Assembly: GCA_963691705.1 (NCBI GenBank)
Contig: OY829537.1
Location: forward strand, 77,335,352 to 77,399,351
Direction of reading: 5' to 3'
Length of the DNA stretch: 64,000 nt
Source of the DNA: Viola odorata
Lineage: Eukaryota; Streptophyta; Magnoliopsida; Malpighiales; Violaceae
Each line of letters starts with the position of its first letter. Position 1 is the first letter of the stretch. The notes beneath the pieces are model-generated. The model saw only the letters and a list, made by a program, of their open reading frames with translations, was not told where the DNA came from and ran no database searches. The position numbers and the translations under genes were made by a program. Positions 11,612 through 22,451 of this stretch are shown here, in pieces.

Positions 11612-11915
11612 CACCCTACCCATGTGTTACATGATAGCATTGCAAATGAGCCGTTTCACTTGATAGTGAACTAGCTTTTCTTTCTTTTATGTTTTTTAAA
11701 AGATGCATTAAGTAAGAATCAAACAGGTTACTTCAAAAGAACAACGAAAGCAACCTTATAATTATTAATGAGTTTAACTTAGTAGTATTTTTACAACGGA
11801 CCGTGCGAGCCAATTTCCTATAAGTTATATCTTGTCTATGACCTCGCACACTGACGATGAGTTAAAAATGTGGAAAGAAGTAAGCGAAAACTTCAAACTA
11901 TTGAGATTGAAAACT
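11612..11915. other. Intergenic, no gene seen
   Basis: Unique sequence between the decayed DNA transposon and the copia element. No recognisable coding or RNA feature. Confidence 0.4.
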
Positions 11916-11961
11916 GTCCCTACTCCATGGTGGGAGGTGTCCCTACTCCATGGTGGGAGGT
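11916..11961 (+). repeat. 23-bp tandem duplication next to the copia insertion site
   Basis: Two identical 23-bp units (11916-11938 and 11939-11961), core CCCTACTCCATGGTGGGAGG, end two bases before the copia 5' LTR. The last three bases lie within the presumed target-site duplication GGTGG (11959-11963). Confidence 0.85.
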
Positions 11962-12100
11962 GGTGATGGATTTATAGTATATTATATAAGTGTTTGTGTG
12001 TTGTAATGGGTATTGGAAACGCGCCAACGGTAATATCTCTTCTAACAACCATTTCTTTTCGTTTGAACCGAAGAGTTCTAACAGCCATTTCCTTTCGTTT

Positions 12101-12223
12101 GGAATGGATGCAACGGTTGGAACGAACACAATGGTTGGAATGGATACAACGGTTGGAACGAACACAACGGTTGGAACGGACACAACGGTTGGAACAGACA
12201 CAGTTGGAAGGGACGCAACGGTT
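12101..12223 (+). repeat. 18-bp LTR minisatellite with MYB-core sites (7 units)
   Basis: Seven units of the form GGAACGGACACAACGGTT stand head to tail (one is 15 bp). Most contain CAACGGTTGG at the junction, which carries the CNGTTR MYB core on both strands (CGGTTG and CCGTTG) and the AACGG core. The array lies about 45 bp upstream of the TATA box, where an enhancer would sit. It is flanked by copies of AACCGAAGAGTT at 12066 and 12226. Confidence 0.85.
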
Positions 12224-12268
12224 TTAACCGAAGAGTTATAACTCTTCTTTTCAGACCTTTTCGTAATC

Positions 12269-12276
12269 TATATATA
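12269..12276 (+). promoter_or_regulatory. TATA box of copia 5' LTR
   Basis: TATATATA in the sequence AATCTATATATAGAACG, conserved in the 3' LTR at 58640-58647. Transcription should start about 30 bp downstream, near 12300. Confidence 0.7.
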
Positions 12277-12424
12277 GAACGCAAAATCAGTAAATTGATT
12301 CATTCGAATCATTCGAGAAATTCAGAATTCTTCAGAATTGCTATCTGCAGAATTCATTGGTTTTGTTATATCCTGGGAGGCAATTTGCTGGGAACCTATT
12401 AGCAAACTCGATACGAGTGGGGGC

Positions 12425-12523
12425 TAATATTGTCTTAAGGAAAGCGATATTTCTCATGACTCAAAACCAGATTATTATTCTTTCCATTTAACACAATATT
12501 CCCAACAATCTTAAGACAATATT
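12425..12523 (+). other. Inverted repeat spanning the copia LTR end, in place of a normal primer-binding site
   Basis: AATATTGTCTTAAG at 12426-12439 within the LTR is perfectly complementary to CTTAAGACAATATT at 12510-12523, just after the presumed LTR end. The usual plant copia primer-binding site for initiator tRNA-Met (TGGTATCAGAGC) is not found anywhere between the LTR and the gag start at 12529. Confidence 0.6.
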
Positions 12524-12528
12524 CGACA

Positions 12529-13395
12529 ATGGAAGGAACAACCGCTTTCAACTTCATGAATCAAGACTTCGTGAAACTGGACAGGTTCGATGGAACAAAT
12601 TTCACTTTTTGGCAGGATAAGATGAAGTTCTTCCTGACTGCTCTCAAGGTTTTCTATGTTCTGGAAGAAGACCCACTGCCGGAACCGGGTGAGAATGATA
12701 CTGATGCACAAAAGGCAGCGAAGAAAAAACGTGATGATGACGAACTGGTTTGTAGGGGACACATTCTGAACACTCTGTCTGATCGGTTGTATGATCTGTT
12801 TACCACTACAAAGTCACCGCGTGAAATCTGGAATGCTTTGGAGGCAAAGTACAAAACCGAGAAAATAGGTACGAACAAATTCATCATTCTGAAATACATG
12901 GAATTTAAAATGGTTGATAATTTGTCTGTTCTGGACCAAATGCATGAAATTTCAATTCTGGTCAATCAACTTCGTGATCTCAACATTAATGTTCCTGAAT
13001 CATTCCAAATTGGTGCAATTATTGCAAAACTGCCACCAACTTGGAATAATTACAGGAATAAACTTTTGCATATGACCGAGGATCTCACTTTATAACAGTT
13101 CGGTAAACATTTACGTATTGAGGAAGAAAGTAGGATCCGTGATGGTTCCAATACCGAATCTAAAGTGAATGTGAACAATGTTGAGAAAGGGTCCGGAAAG
13201 ATAAATAAGTATCTGAAATATAAGAAGGGGAAAGGTTTTAAAAAGAGTTACTCTAACGATAACACCAAGGACAAAAAGAATAGGGCATGCTTCCATTGTT
13301 GGAAGCCTGGTCATTACATTAAAGAATGTAGGATTTTCAAGAGTGAGAAAGAGAAGGCCAATGGTTCTAAAACCGCAAACGTGGTTGAAGAAATC
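12529..13395 (+). pseudogene. Copia E Gag (nucleocapsid/capsid) with one nonsense codon
   Basis: The first ATG after the LTR (12529) starts MEGTTAFNF; the copia Gag core is seen as LDRFDGTNFTFWQDKMKFFL, and a later segment reads IWNALEAKY. A CCHC zinc knuckle C-x2-C-x4-H-x4-C is at 13288-13329. TAA at 13093-13095 breaks the frame after LTL; the same frame continues. The protein would package the element RNA in virus-like particles. No frameshift was seen in Gag. Confidence 0.9.
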
Positions 13396-14586
13396 ATTGT
13401 GATGGTTTCGGAGATGCAAATTGGCATGATTACTAAACTCAACATGGCTGTCGCAGTAAATCTTTCTGATTGGTGGTTTGATTCTGGTGCAACTGTGCAC
13501 GTGTGCAATGACAAGAACCAATTCAAGGCATATGAAGAATCGACCGAAGGACAAGTGGTCCTAATGGGGAACGACAACTCTGCCAAAGTTCTGGGCAAAG
13601 GAAGTGTGGAACTTCAATTCACTTCCGGAAAGAAGCTTATTCTTACTAATGTTCTCCATGTTCCGGATATTAGGAAAAATCTTGTATCTACTAATCTTTT
13701 GTGTAATAAGGGCCTTAAGGCTGTGCTAGAGTCCGATAAGTTGATTCTGTCTAAGGGTGGTGTATTTGTTGGAAAAGGGTACTCTTGTGATGGCATGTTC
13801 AAACTAAGTATTAATAATAAAGTTATTTCTGATTATTCTTGTGTTGTTAATTCTTGTACTTTATGGCATGGTCGTTTAGCGCATTTAAACTTTAAGTACT
13901 TGAAATATATGTCTAAGCATGGGTTAATTTCGTATACACAAAATGAACATGAAAAATGCGAAACATGTATACAAGCAAAGATCACTAAAAGGCCTTTCCA
14001 TAGAGCCGAAAGAAAAACACAACTTTTAGAATTAATACATTCTGATATTTGTGAATTAAATGGCGTATTAACTAGGGATGGAAAAAGATATTTCATCACT
14101 TTTATAGATGATTACTCTAGGTATACATACGTCTACTTACTAAGAACAAAAGATGAGGCTTTTGATATGTTTAAACGCTATAAATCAGAAGTAGAAAATC
14201 AAAAGGAAAAGAAAAGAAAAGTTCTTAGAAGTGATAGAGGTGGGGAATATTTTCCCAACGAATTTATTGAATTCTGTCAAGAACATGGAATCATTCATGA
14301 AAAGACTGCGCCATATACACCCCAATAAAACGGTTTGGCCGAAAGAAAAAATAGAACACTCGTGGATATGGTTAATGCGATGATTTTGAAGGCACAATTA
14401 TCATTTAACTTATGGGGAGAAGCAATTCTCACCGCTGTTCATGTGCATAACAGAGTGCCATCTCGAGTGATTCAAAATTTGTCACCATATGAGTTATGGA
14501 ATGGACGAAAACCAAATTTGGATTATCTTAAAGTGTGGGGGTGTTTAGCCTTTATCGAGTATCTGACTCGAAAAGAACTAAATTAG
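13396..14586 (+). pseudogene. Copia E protease and integrase, broken
   Basis: The protease active site WWFDSGATVH has its Asp at 13480-13482. The integrase zinc-binding H-H-C-C set appears as WHGRLAHLN and KCETCIQAK (about 13864-13975). The catalytic core shows HSDIC (14041), RSDRGGEYF (about 14230) and AERKNRT (about 14338), giving the D-D-E triad. TAA at 14326-14328 stands four codons before the catalytic Glu and fits CAA changed to TAA. Near 14553 one T is missing from a T-run, so the following part (GLAF to YRVSDSKR) continues in another frame. The enzyme would process Gag-Pol and insert the cDNA. Confidence 0.9.
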
Positions 14587-15463
14587 GACCAAGGGCAATC
14601 AAAAGTGTGTTCATGGGATATGCTACAAATTCAAAGGCATATAGACTGTTAGACTTGAGTTCTAATGCGATTGTAGAATCAAGGGATGTTGAATTTATTG
14701 AGAACCGATTCTGTCGAGATTCAGAATCTAGTATTGAACCAACTCAACCTCCCTTAGTTGACTATGACCAACCCTCTTCTACAAGCAATGGTAAAAGAGT
14801 TGTAATTGATTCTCAAATTAAACCACGTAAAAGTCAAAGAGTAAGAAAAGAAAAAGACTTTGGTCCCGATTTTCAGATGTTCCTTGTTGAAGGACATAGG
14901 AACAAAAACAAGGTTCTTAATAAAATACCTATTTTGTGTAATGTTGAGGAAGATCCAAATTTTTTTGGAGAAGCAATGGCTTCTAGAGACGTAGGATTCT
15001 GGAAGGAAGCTATAAATGATGAGATGGACTCAATATTATCTAATAATACTTGGGTTTTAGTAGATCTTCCTCCAGGTTCTAAACCTATCAGATCTGAATG
15101 GGTATTTAGAAGAAAATATAATAGTGATGGGTCAATTCTTGCTTTTAAAGCAAGGCTGGTGACAAAGGGCTTTAGACAAAAGGAGGGAGTTGATTATTTT
15201 GATACCTATGCTCCCGTTGCTAGGATCACTTCAATCCGGGTCCTTATAGCTCTTGCGTCGATTCATGATTTGTATGTGCATCAAATGGATGTAAAAATAG
15301 CTTTTCTAAATGGTGATTTAGATGAAGAAGTGTATATGGAACAACCCGAGGGATTTGTTCTACCTGGACAAGAGAGAAAAGTGTGCAAGTTGGTTAAGTC
15401 TTTATATGGCTTGAAACAAGCTCCAAAACAATGGCATGAAAAATTTGACTCCGTTATACTATC
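14552..15463 (+). pseudogene. Copia E integrase C-terminus and reverse transcriptase, N-terminal half
   Basis: After the frameshift the frame runs open to the insertion point. LGPRAIKSVFMGY is the integrase C-terminal block; SEWVFRRKYNSDG, FKARLVTKGF, DTYAPVARI and MDVKIAFLNGDL (with the catalytic Asp of motif A) belong to the copia reverse transcriptase, followed by LVKSLYGLKQAP. Coding sequence stops at CTATC (15459-15463), where element C begins. The rest of the enzyme is at 56695. Confidence 0.92.
15459..15463 (+). other. Target-site duplication of element C, left copy
   Basis: CTATC directly before TGATAAC. The same five bases follow the right end of C at 56695-56699. Removing C plus one copy restores a continuous copia reading frame. 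Confidence 0.95.
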
Positions 15464-15515
15464 TGATAACTATCGATACCACAGAAGCGACATCTCCACT
15501 ACCCCGCGGGGTGAC
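15464..15515 (+). repeat. Tat C 5' LTR, first fragment
   Basis: The first 52 bp of the LTR, TGATAACTATCGATACC onwards, ends at GTGAC where Athila A inserted. It aligns with the start of the 3' LTR at 56151 with a few substitutions. The LTR continues at 28667. Confidence 0.93.
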
Positions 15516-17129
15516 TGATCGTCACTCAAATATACTAATATTTTCCTGGTGCCTAGATGCACAAATTAATGTGTACAGAGTAAGACAGGGTCGAACCACA
15601 GAGATTGAAGGAATAACTTGTTAATGGAAATGTATGACAATGTAATAAGCGCAGATCTAATCCAGGTAACAATACTGGGGGGGGGGGGGGGTTTATGTTG
15701 ATTAATCAATTAATCAACGCAGAGTATGGGAGCTAACAAAACAGAATTGTAAAGTATTTATCTAGGGCACGAAAGTAAAAAGCAATCCAGGGCACGAAAT
15801 GTAAAAGATCAAGTGAACGGAAAATCAAGCGTAGGAAAGTAAAAGAGATATAAATTAGAGAGAGAAAAGATCTTAGCGAAAGGTGTTCTTTTGGGTTGTT
15901 TTCTAGGGCGGCCAGTCATTGGTGCAGAAGTTTTCTAGACTCACGTGCAGATCTGCTATAGGGACCGCGTTTCCACACCGCATCCCCTACTTACCTTCTT
16001 AGATAAAAGTCACCCCCCGTTTCCACATATGAGGTGACCTTGACGTCCAGCCATCCTCCCAGCTACCTCCCTTGTCATCAAAAGGTAGCCTTGACCGTCC
16101 GGCCTATCCGGGCTCGAAGTAGGGAGGCTAAATTCTGAACGCCCATGAAGGAGAGGTAAGACAGATCTAGGGCGCGACAACTCGGTTTGTCAGACCCGTA
16201 TCACTCCCTAGATTCCTGTTTACCCCTAGGTGAGGCCTCTCGCGCTGCCTCCCCTAGGTGTCTGCTCAAACTCCAGGGCTTCGCGTTAGTTATAACACTA
16301 GAATATGACGTTACTCATACAGAAATACTAATAGATGATCAAGCTCTTAACATTCCTAGACAAGCATGGCATTAAATCGGTAAACAGTCATGTACTACAA
16401 GAGAATATATTAAGCATGCATTAGACCTCTTAGCCGCACCCTACAACCCTTAGAAACACCCTTCACCAAGAAAGGGGTGCTTAGCTACTCATACTATAAT
16501 ATAAACAGTAGGTGTATGAGATCATACAACAAATAAACAAGAAAAGTAAGAAGAGGATTAGAATAAACCGGTAGATTAATAATAATCGAAGAGGAAATAC
16601 AAAGGCTGTTCTTGATGGGAAGAAGGAGCTGATTCCCAGAAATTAAAATGCTGAAACTAATGTGTGAAAATATCCCTTGGACAACCGTCCTTACAAAAAA
16701 CCCTAAAACTATGCTTATATAGCCTAATGCTAGCTAGGAGACAAAACCGCTAAGGGCAATAAGGAGATGACAGCACGCCTCCTTGCAAAAGGGATATTCT
16801 AGGATTCCTGACACGCCTGCTGTCTTCTGGAACCGCTTGGGAATCTGTGCGGATCCTTAAAAGATGCTTTCTCTAGAAGAAGACTCAGAGCTGCCGAGGC
16901 CTTGCGACTGCGCGCTGGTCTGGTTCGCACCGAGGTCTTGACGTCGCTCGGTCTTCTAGGCCTCGAAACTGGAAATCCTCAGAAATGCTCCCAAATTGCT
17001 TCTTTTCGATCTTTTCCCTCCTTTGATGCTAATCTGCAAATAAAGCTGAAATGAAGGTCAAATAGTAACATCGAGCCCCCGAAAGGGCTGGAAAGGAGGG
17101 TAAAACAGAGAGTACGGAACATGCTATCA
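15516..17129 (-). repeat. Athila A 3' LTR
   Basis: 1614 bp, starting TGATCGTCACTC and ending GCTATCA on the plus strand. Nearly identical to 27045-28661. It contains a 15-base G-run (15677-15691, plus strand) and a TATA box on the minus strand (16713-16722). Short frames within it (for example near 16187) are repeated in the other LTR and are not genes. Confidence 0.95.
16713..16722 (-). promoter_or_regulatory. TATA box in Athila A 3' LTR
   Basis: The minus strand reads TATATAAGC; the same sequence is at the equivalent place of the other LTR. In this downstream copy it could drive read-out transcription to the left, towards copia pol. Confidence 0.6.
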
Positions 17130-18877
17130 AACATCCCCACACTGCCCCTATGCTCGTCCTCGAGCATATACAAAACTGGAAAACCACCTCATTCGCTACA
17201 TATGCATTCAACTACCAACCCAGAATCAGCACACCAACCAACAAGCTACACCTAAGCAGAGTAATTCTAGACCTAGTAAAGCACCTGCATCCGACCGATA
17301 GGATAACGACCCTACCAACCAGACTTTCCCATATCTAGCTCAATCACCAGCAGTCCTCACAAGTCATGTATTTGCACCCATTCTCAGAATAAAACAAGTG
17401 TTTGGGCTATCGCTCATGAATGCAAATAGCACAACACAGGCATAGTTTGCACAGCAATCCGAGTACTGTAGAGCACATGCATGGGCAATCAACAATCGGG
17501 AAAACAACGCATCAGCAAAAAGAAAGAAAATAGGACAGAAAGATATGGAGATGTGAGAGGGAGAGAAGTAGGAGATGAATAGGAGAGAAATGAGGGGAGA
17601 AAAGAAGGAAAGAAAAGAAAGGACCAGATATAACCTGGATGGATTCCCTGGCTTAGGAAAAGGTGAAGTGGCAAGGCAGCTTTCATTGAGGGCACGAGAT
17701 GTTTCGGGGGCTAGACAGAGGTCTTCTTTCGAGGCCAGGAAAACGATCTTGTTGAGGCTTCAGATGCGGATACTCTTTTTTCTTGCTTAATGCCTCCCTT
17801 CTTTTATTTTGAATTTTAAATGCTTTCTCTTGTTTTTTGTTTTTTTGTTTTTTTTTTTGAAGAGGGGGCACGAACCAGTTACAAAACCTTGATTCTTCCG
17901 GGGCGTGAAACTTTTGATTTTTCATTCGGCGCTTGCCCTTGATCTGCTTCCAGCATCGATGGTGACTTCTTCTTCGCTTCCCCACACTTGAACTTTTCGG
18001 GGGCTCGAATCACTTAAATGATCTAAGGCTCGAAACTCTTTCGAGCTTTTGCTTTTTCTTGCCCTAGATCTCTGCTTGCTGCTTTCTGCTCTGAAGTCTT
18101 TTGCTTTCGTTTGCTTCCCCACACTTGAACTTGTCTGCGCGTTCTTTGGGTGTCTAGCCCTCGACGTTACCCTCAATAATCGCTACCTCACCTGCCAAGG
18201 AAAAAAATCAAGAAAATACAAATGGTCAGGAAAGAATATGAAAAGAAGGGGAATGTCGGGGGCTCGAAAAGAAAAGAGAGAGAGAGGGGGAGAAGAGAAA
18301 GAAAAAGACATTGATGCGAAGCTTTTCGTCACATTTAAGCTTTCCCATGTCTAACAGTGACTATACCCAGGGATATTATGCAAACCTAGACTGTGCCTAG
18401 CTAAGCATTTTCACTCAGAAATGAAGGGCATGAAGCTCGAAAATGCTCACGGGATCAAACTGTGACTACTGGTGTTGTGGCCTAGATATGGATATAAGGG
18501 CTAGCAGGCCTAAAAAATGCATGCTCAGGGGCAACTGCGATGGATGTCATGCCTTCCTGAGCATCAAAAAGGTGAAAGACGCATGCAAACAATGAGGGTT
18601 TGAAAACTGCATTTTTCTAGCATGGCTAAACTAAAAGCCGCAAAATAAAATCCGAAAAACAAAACATACAGTCATACAACAAGCGGGAAAAGTAAACATG
18701 CAATCATTCAGTCAAAGGGCCTAAATAAAACCCTCCCCACACTTAGGCAGCGCATTGTCCTCAATGCGGGGAGAGCAAAATACGGAGTTCAAGTTATATA
18801 AGTACAGCACAATAAAATAAATATAATTGTTTGGAGGGCCCTTTTCGGGGGCTGGGGTGAAAATGTTTGATGGTGGG
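17130..18877 (-). other. Athila A 3' non-coding region with repeated polypurine-like motif
   Basis: No coding frame. The presumed polypurine tract (minus strand AGTGTGGGGATGTT, 17130-17143) adjoins the 3' LTR. Its core AGTGTGGGGA recurs in the same orientation near 17978, 18115 and 18734. A purine-rich stretch lies at 18190-18310, and the poly(T) at 17851-17861 is part of a T-rich tract. Confidence 0.6.
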
Positions 18878-20877
18878 TTACTGCGGAGGCAAATTGCTGC
18901 GGGCTACTTCAGCCGTCAAAGCCTGAAGTTCCCGCAGAATATGCTGGAGAAGTCGAGTCTGGGTTGGGTCATAGACAATGAGAGGAACTGGGGGCTGACT
19001 TGGTGCTTGGTTTGCTCTGCTTTGCTGAACTGCTTCTGTTTGGGCCGCTTGGCTTTTGGGGGCTCGAGGGGCGGCATTGGAATGGGGATCCGAGATATCT
19101 GGATAATCGAAAATGCCGCCATTCTTGGTCCCGAAAACTTTCTCTGATGCCGGGGCACAACCTGGATAAAAACTCACCACACCACGTGAGAGACACAAAT
19201 GACCCATGACATCCAAGGTTCTGATATCCAAATCCTTGAATGCCAAGGGCTCGGAAAGGCTACTAGTAGGCAAGTCAATTTTACGCATCTTCGCAGCAAA
19301 TAGAGAGATAAGCGAACCAAAAATAGGCCCACGACCACCATTCAAAACATGCAATACACCGGAAGCTATCCAAAAGCCTAGGTTGACCCTACGTTTGTGT
19401 TTCATGCACCATAAAAAGAAGAGTTCCTGCACAGATATCTGCTCCGAGGAACCAAATCTTGCGGAAAAGGTGAGGGCTAGATATCGGTGCAAGATACGCA
19501 AAGCAGGATCAGCTATTTCATGGGCTTTACTACCCTTAGTATCATATTTAGCATCAGACTTATTGGTTAACTCACAAAAAGCAGCAGTGGCATCAAAAAC
19601 AGCAGGAATAACAGTCAAGGCATTTTTGTATAAAGGTGTGTTTAATTCATTTTTAGTCACAAAACCTAACCAACAGTTAAATTCCCCAAGAGTCAAGTGC
19701 TCCCATTTGTTGGCTAGCCTAAAGTTAATCAAACCCGGGGTAGAGGAATTCGGACCGACTTTGCCCTTTGGCTTAAAAGTCCCATCTACCCAAAAAGTTG
19801 TGAAAAACTCTAGGGAAAGCTCAACATATGTCGGATACTCCAAATAAAACAAAGATTCCCAACCAATGTTGGCCACATATTCCCTAATTCTCGACTCAAT
19901 ACCCATTTTTGCTAGAAAATCAAAATCTAGGCGCGCACATGAGCTAACGCCCTTGGAATTCAGCATAGTTAACTTGTCAATAGAGTGCTTGTCATTAAAG
20001 ATAATCCACTCATGGGGTGAAGAAAGGTTGAAAGTTACCTGTTGGATGCTGGACCTAGTGAGAGATGAAGGCTCTGGGGTCTCGGCCTCGACTTCCTCTG
20101 CTAGTTCGGGGGTTCGAGGTTTCTTTGATCCCGAGGGCTTTCCGGCACTGGAGGTAGGAAGTTTTCTCTTGGCACCTACTGGGGGGACCACTGTGACTGG
20201 CTTCTCCGCTGCGGGAGCTTTGGACTTTCCCTTTTTAGCCGCTGATCTTGCCGCGGCTATTTGCAGCTTCTTCTTCTCCTCCTCTGCCACTCTCTGGGCC
20301 TCGAGATCCACTTCCTCTTCGCTGCCTTCTGCCTCCCCGCTTTCCCCTATTCCTTCTTCCACTCCTTCGAGGTCTTCGTTGTCTTGGCCTCCACCCGGCT
20401 CTCCTTGCTCCTCCACAACCTCTTCCTCCTCGTCGGAGATTTGGATGTCCTTAAGGACCTCCTCGACGGTTAAGGAGTGGTGAGGAGCTACGAATCGATC
20501 TACAGCCGCGTCGAGAGGTGACTGCTTGGCTGATGCCGAGGGTGGCTTAGATTGGGATTTGGCCTTGGATGATCCGGGGGGAGCTTCACCACTCGACCGC
20601 CTCTAGTAGTCGTGGTGGTTGGAGGAATGGAACCCGTGATCTCGATGTCGTCTTCCACCGGAGTAAACTCCCTGGGCTGCTCCACGGTTACTGGTGAGGT
20701 AGCCGTTGGAGAGGGAACGGGGATGGGGTTTAAGGACGGTGGAGAGGCTATTTTGAACGAAGTCGAGTTGGGTGTGGTTGAATGTGATCTGGATCGGGAA
20801 GGAACGGGGATGGGAGTGCCTACTGGCTTTGGTCCAGCAGCATTTTTGCGGATCGGTTTTTTTGTTTTGGGAGCCAT
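18878..20877 (-). pseudogene. Athila A third ORF (ATHILA ORF family, env-like position), one frameshift
   Basis: The frame starts at ATG 20875-20877 (MAPKTKKPIRKNAAG) and leads through a Pro/Ser/Thr-rich N-terminus. Near 20575-20590 a base is missing from a G-run compared with copy B, and the frame moves to the long open stretch ending at 18878. This stretch has an acidic, Lys/Ala-rich segment (EEVEAETPEP region) and then the conserved core with HEWIIFND, GVSSCARLDFDFL, FFTTFWVDG, EFNCWLGFVTKNEL and FFLWCMKHKRRVNLGFW. This core matches the plant ATHILA ORF family, which sits downstream of pol in Athila elements. Its role is not known, and I see no signal peptide or convincing transmembrane segment. 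Confidence 0.8.
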
Positions 20878-21425
20878 TGATGGTGTTTGGAGAGGAGATA
20901 GTGTAGGAGATGGTGGTGGAAGTGAGAGGATAGGGTTGCGTGTTTGGTGAGAGAATAAGGAGAAAGTGATAGGGTTGAAACTGATATTAGCGAAAATTAA
21001 ATGGGAGCGTGGGAGAGAGAAAGGAAATCACATCTGCCAAGAAATGGCGCAGCTTTTGCATTGATGAGCCTGCTGCAGCTGCGCTCGTCAGGCCACGTGG
21101 CGCCCTAGGCGCGGCGCACGATGTCTGAGCGTATCCCAACTGCCAAAAAGGAAAACATCTTTTTAAATTTCAAAAAGGGAGTTGGTTGGAATAAGATATG
21201 GACAAAAAGAGAGAATAAAGGGGAGTTAATGCTAATAAAAAGGAATAAAATCATAGATGAAAGGGATATACACAGTTAATAATATTACGGAATAAAATTA
21301 AATAAAAATCAGAGAATCCTAAAAGGTGCAGAGAAGATAAGGGAGAGAGAAGGGATTCAGAGGGCATATGAAATGCCTTTTGAGTGGTCCATTTGCTCGT
21401 CGGGACCTCGACGTGCTCTGATATT
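20878..21425 (-). other. Athila A spacer between integrase and third ORF
   Basis: Non-coding, about 550 bp, conserved with copy B (48026-48587). It is the expected location for a splice acceptor or promoter of the third ORF; I cannot identify the exact site. Confidence 0.5.
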
Positions 21426-22451
21426 CTAGGTCTGGACAGGTGGAGTATCCACCATAGCCTCCTCAACAATCGAGGGCTGAAAACCCTCATAGAATGGTTT
21501 CAATCTCTGGCCACTGACTTTGAAAATAATTCCAGTGTCTGGGTTCTGAATTTCAACTGCCCCATGGGTGTAGATTTTCGTGACCACGAAAGGTCCTGAC
21601 CACTTGGATTTCAACTTCCTAGCAAAGAGTCGCAAGCGTGAGTTGTATAACAACACCTGTTGTCTGATTGAGAACATCTTGGGGAGAAGATGCCGATCGT
21701 GATAGGCTTTGGTCTTGCCCTTGTAGAGCAGGGCATTCTCGTAAGCATCATCCCTTAACTCCTCGAGCTCTTGAATTTGCAGGCGTCTGTGTTGGTCAGC
21801 CAGGCCTAGATCCGTGTTCACTTTTCTGATGGCCCAAAAAGCTTTGTGCTCTATCTCTACTGGGAGATGGCACGGTTTTCCATAAACAAGTCTGTATGGG
21901 GTCATCCCTATCGGGGTCTTGAAAGCTATACGGTAGGCCCAGAGAGCATCACCCAGTTTCAAACTCCAATCCTTCCTAGACTGGTTAACAGTCTTCTCTA
22001 GGATGGATTTGATCTCACGATTCGAGACCTCGGCTTGACCGTTGGTCTGAGGGTGATAAGCAGTGGATGTTCGATGGTGGACTCCGTATTTTGCCAAGAG
22101 AGAGGTCACAACCCGGTTGCAAAAGTGGGTACCTCGATCACTGATCAGCGCTCTAGGGGTACCAAATCTGTTGAAGATGTTGGTGCGGAGGAAGTTCACA
22201 ACTACTTTAGAGTCATCTGTTCGGGTGGCTTTTGCCTCAACCCACTTGGAGACATAATCAACGGCCAACAGGATGTAGATGTTGCCAAAGGAATTGGGAA
22301 AGGGGCCCATAAAATCTATTCCCCAGATGTCGAAGATCTCGCAAGCTATAATGTTCGTCAAGGGCATCTGATTTCTGGTCCCAATATTTCCAGTGGCTTG
22401 ACATCGGGGGCATGAAGCGCAAAACATGTAACTGTCCTTGAAAAGGGTTGG
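21426..22451 (-). pseudogene. Athila A integrase
   Basis: The frame reads [12 protein letters not shown] (the C-x2-C of the zinc-binding domain), [10 protein letters not shown] (first Asp), [10 protein letters not shown] (second Asp) and [17 protein letters not shown] (Glu) for the catalytic core, then the C-terminal [16 protein letters not shown] block. It ends at 21426. The link to the upstream RNase H is cut by TAG at 22452-22454, where copy B has a Trp codon. Otherwise it is uninterrupted for 333 codons, the best preserved part of A. Confidence 0.93.

Larger units (their letters stand above)
11964..12507 (+). repeat. 5' LTR of copia element E
   Basis: The LTR begins TGATGG and probably ends CCCAACA (12501-12507), giving 544 bp and TG...CA termini. 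It contains an 18-bp minisatellite (12101-12223), a TATA box (12269-12276) and a palindrome GAGTTATAACTC (12233-12244). The matching 3' LTR (58351-58859) differs by roughly 20-25 substitutions in about 500 bp and has one minisatellite unit fewer. The LTR end is set by analogy because the other copy is broken before this point. Confidence 0.85.

Noticed and set aside
11920..12284. Overlapping frames on both strands encoding repeated VPTVV / LERTQR-type peptides
   Set aside because: They are only the 18-bp LTR minisatellite read in several frames; the same happens in the 3' LTR at 58359-58655.
16187..16375. 62-codon frame beginning MSDPYHSLDSC, present again at 27720-27908
   Set aside because: It lies in the Athila LTR, is found in both LTRs, and has no coding features; LTR sequence, not a gene.
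19206..19847. 213-codon plus-strand frame opposite the Athila third ORF (also 46397-46915)
   Set aside because: It is the mirror frame of a conserved minus-strand ORF and its sequence is explained by that ORF; no domain is recognisable.
18878..20877. Athila third ORF as a true envelope glycoprotein
   Set aside because: No signal peptide, transmembrane helix or cleavage site seen; only its position after pol is env-like.
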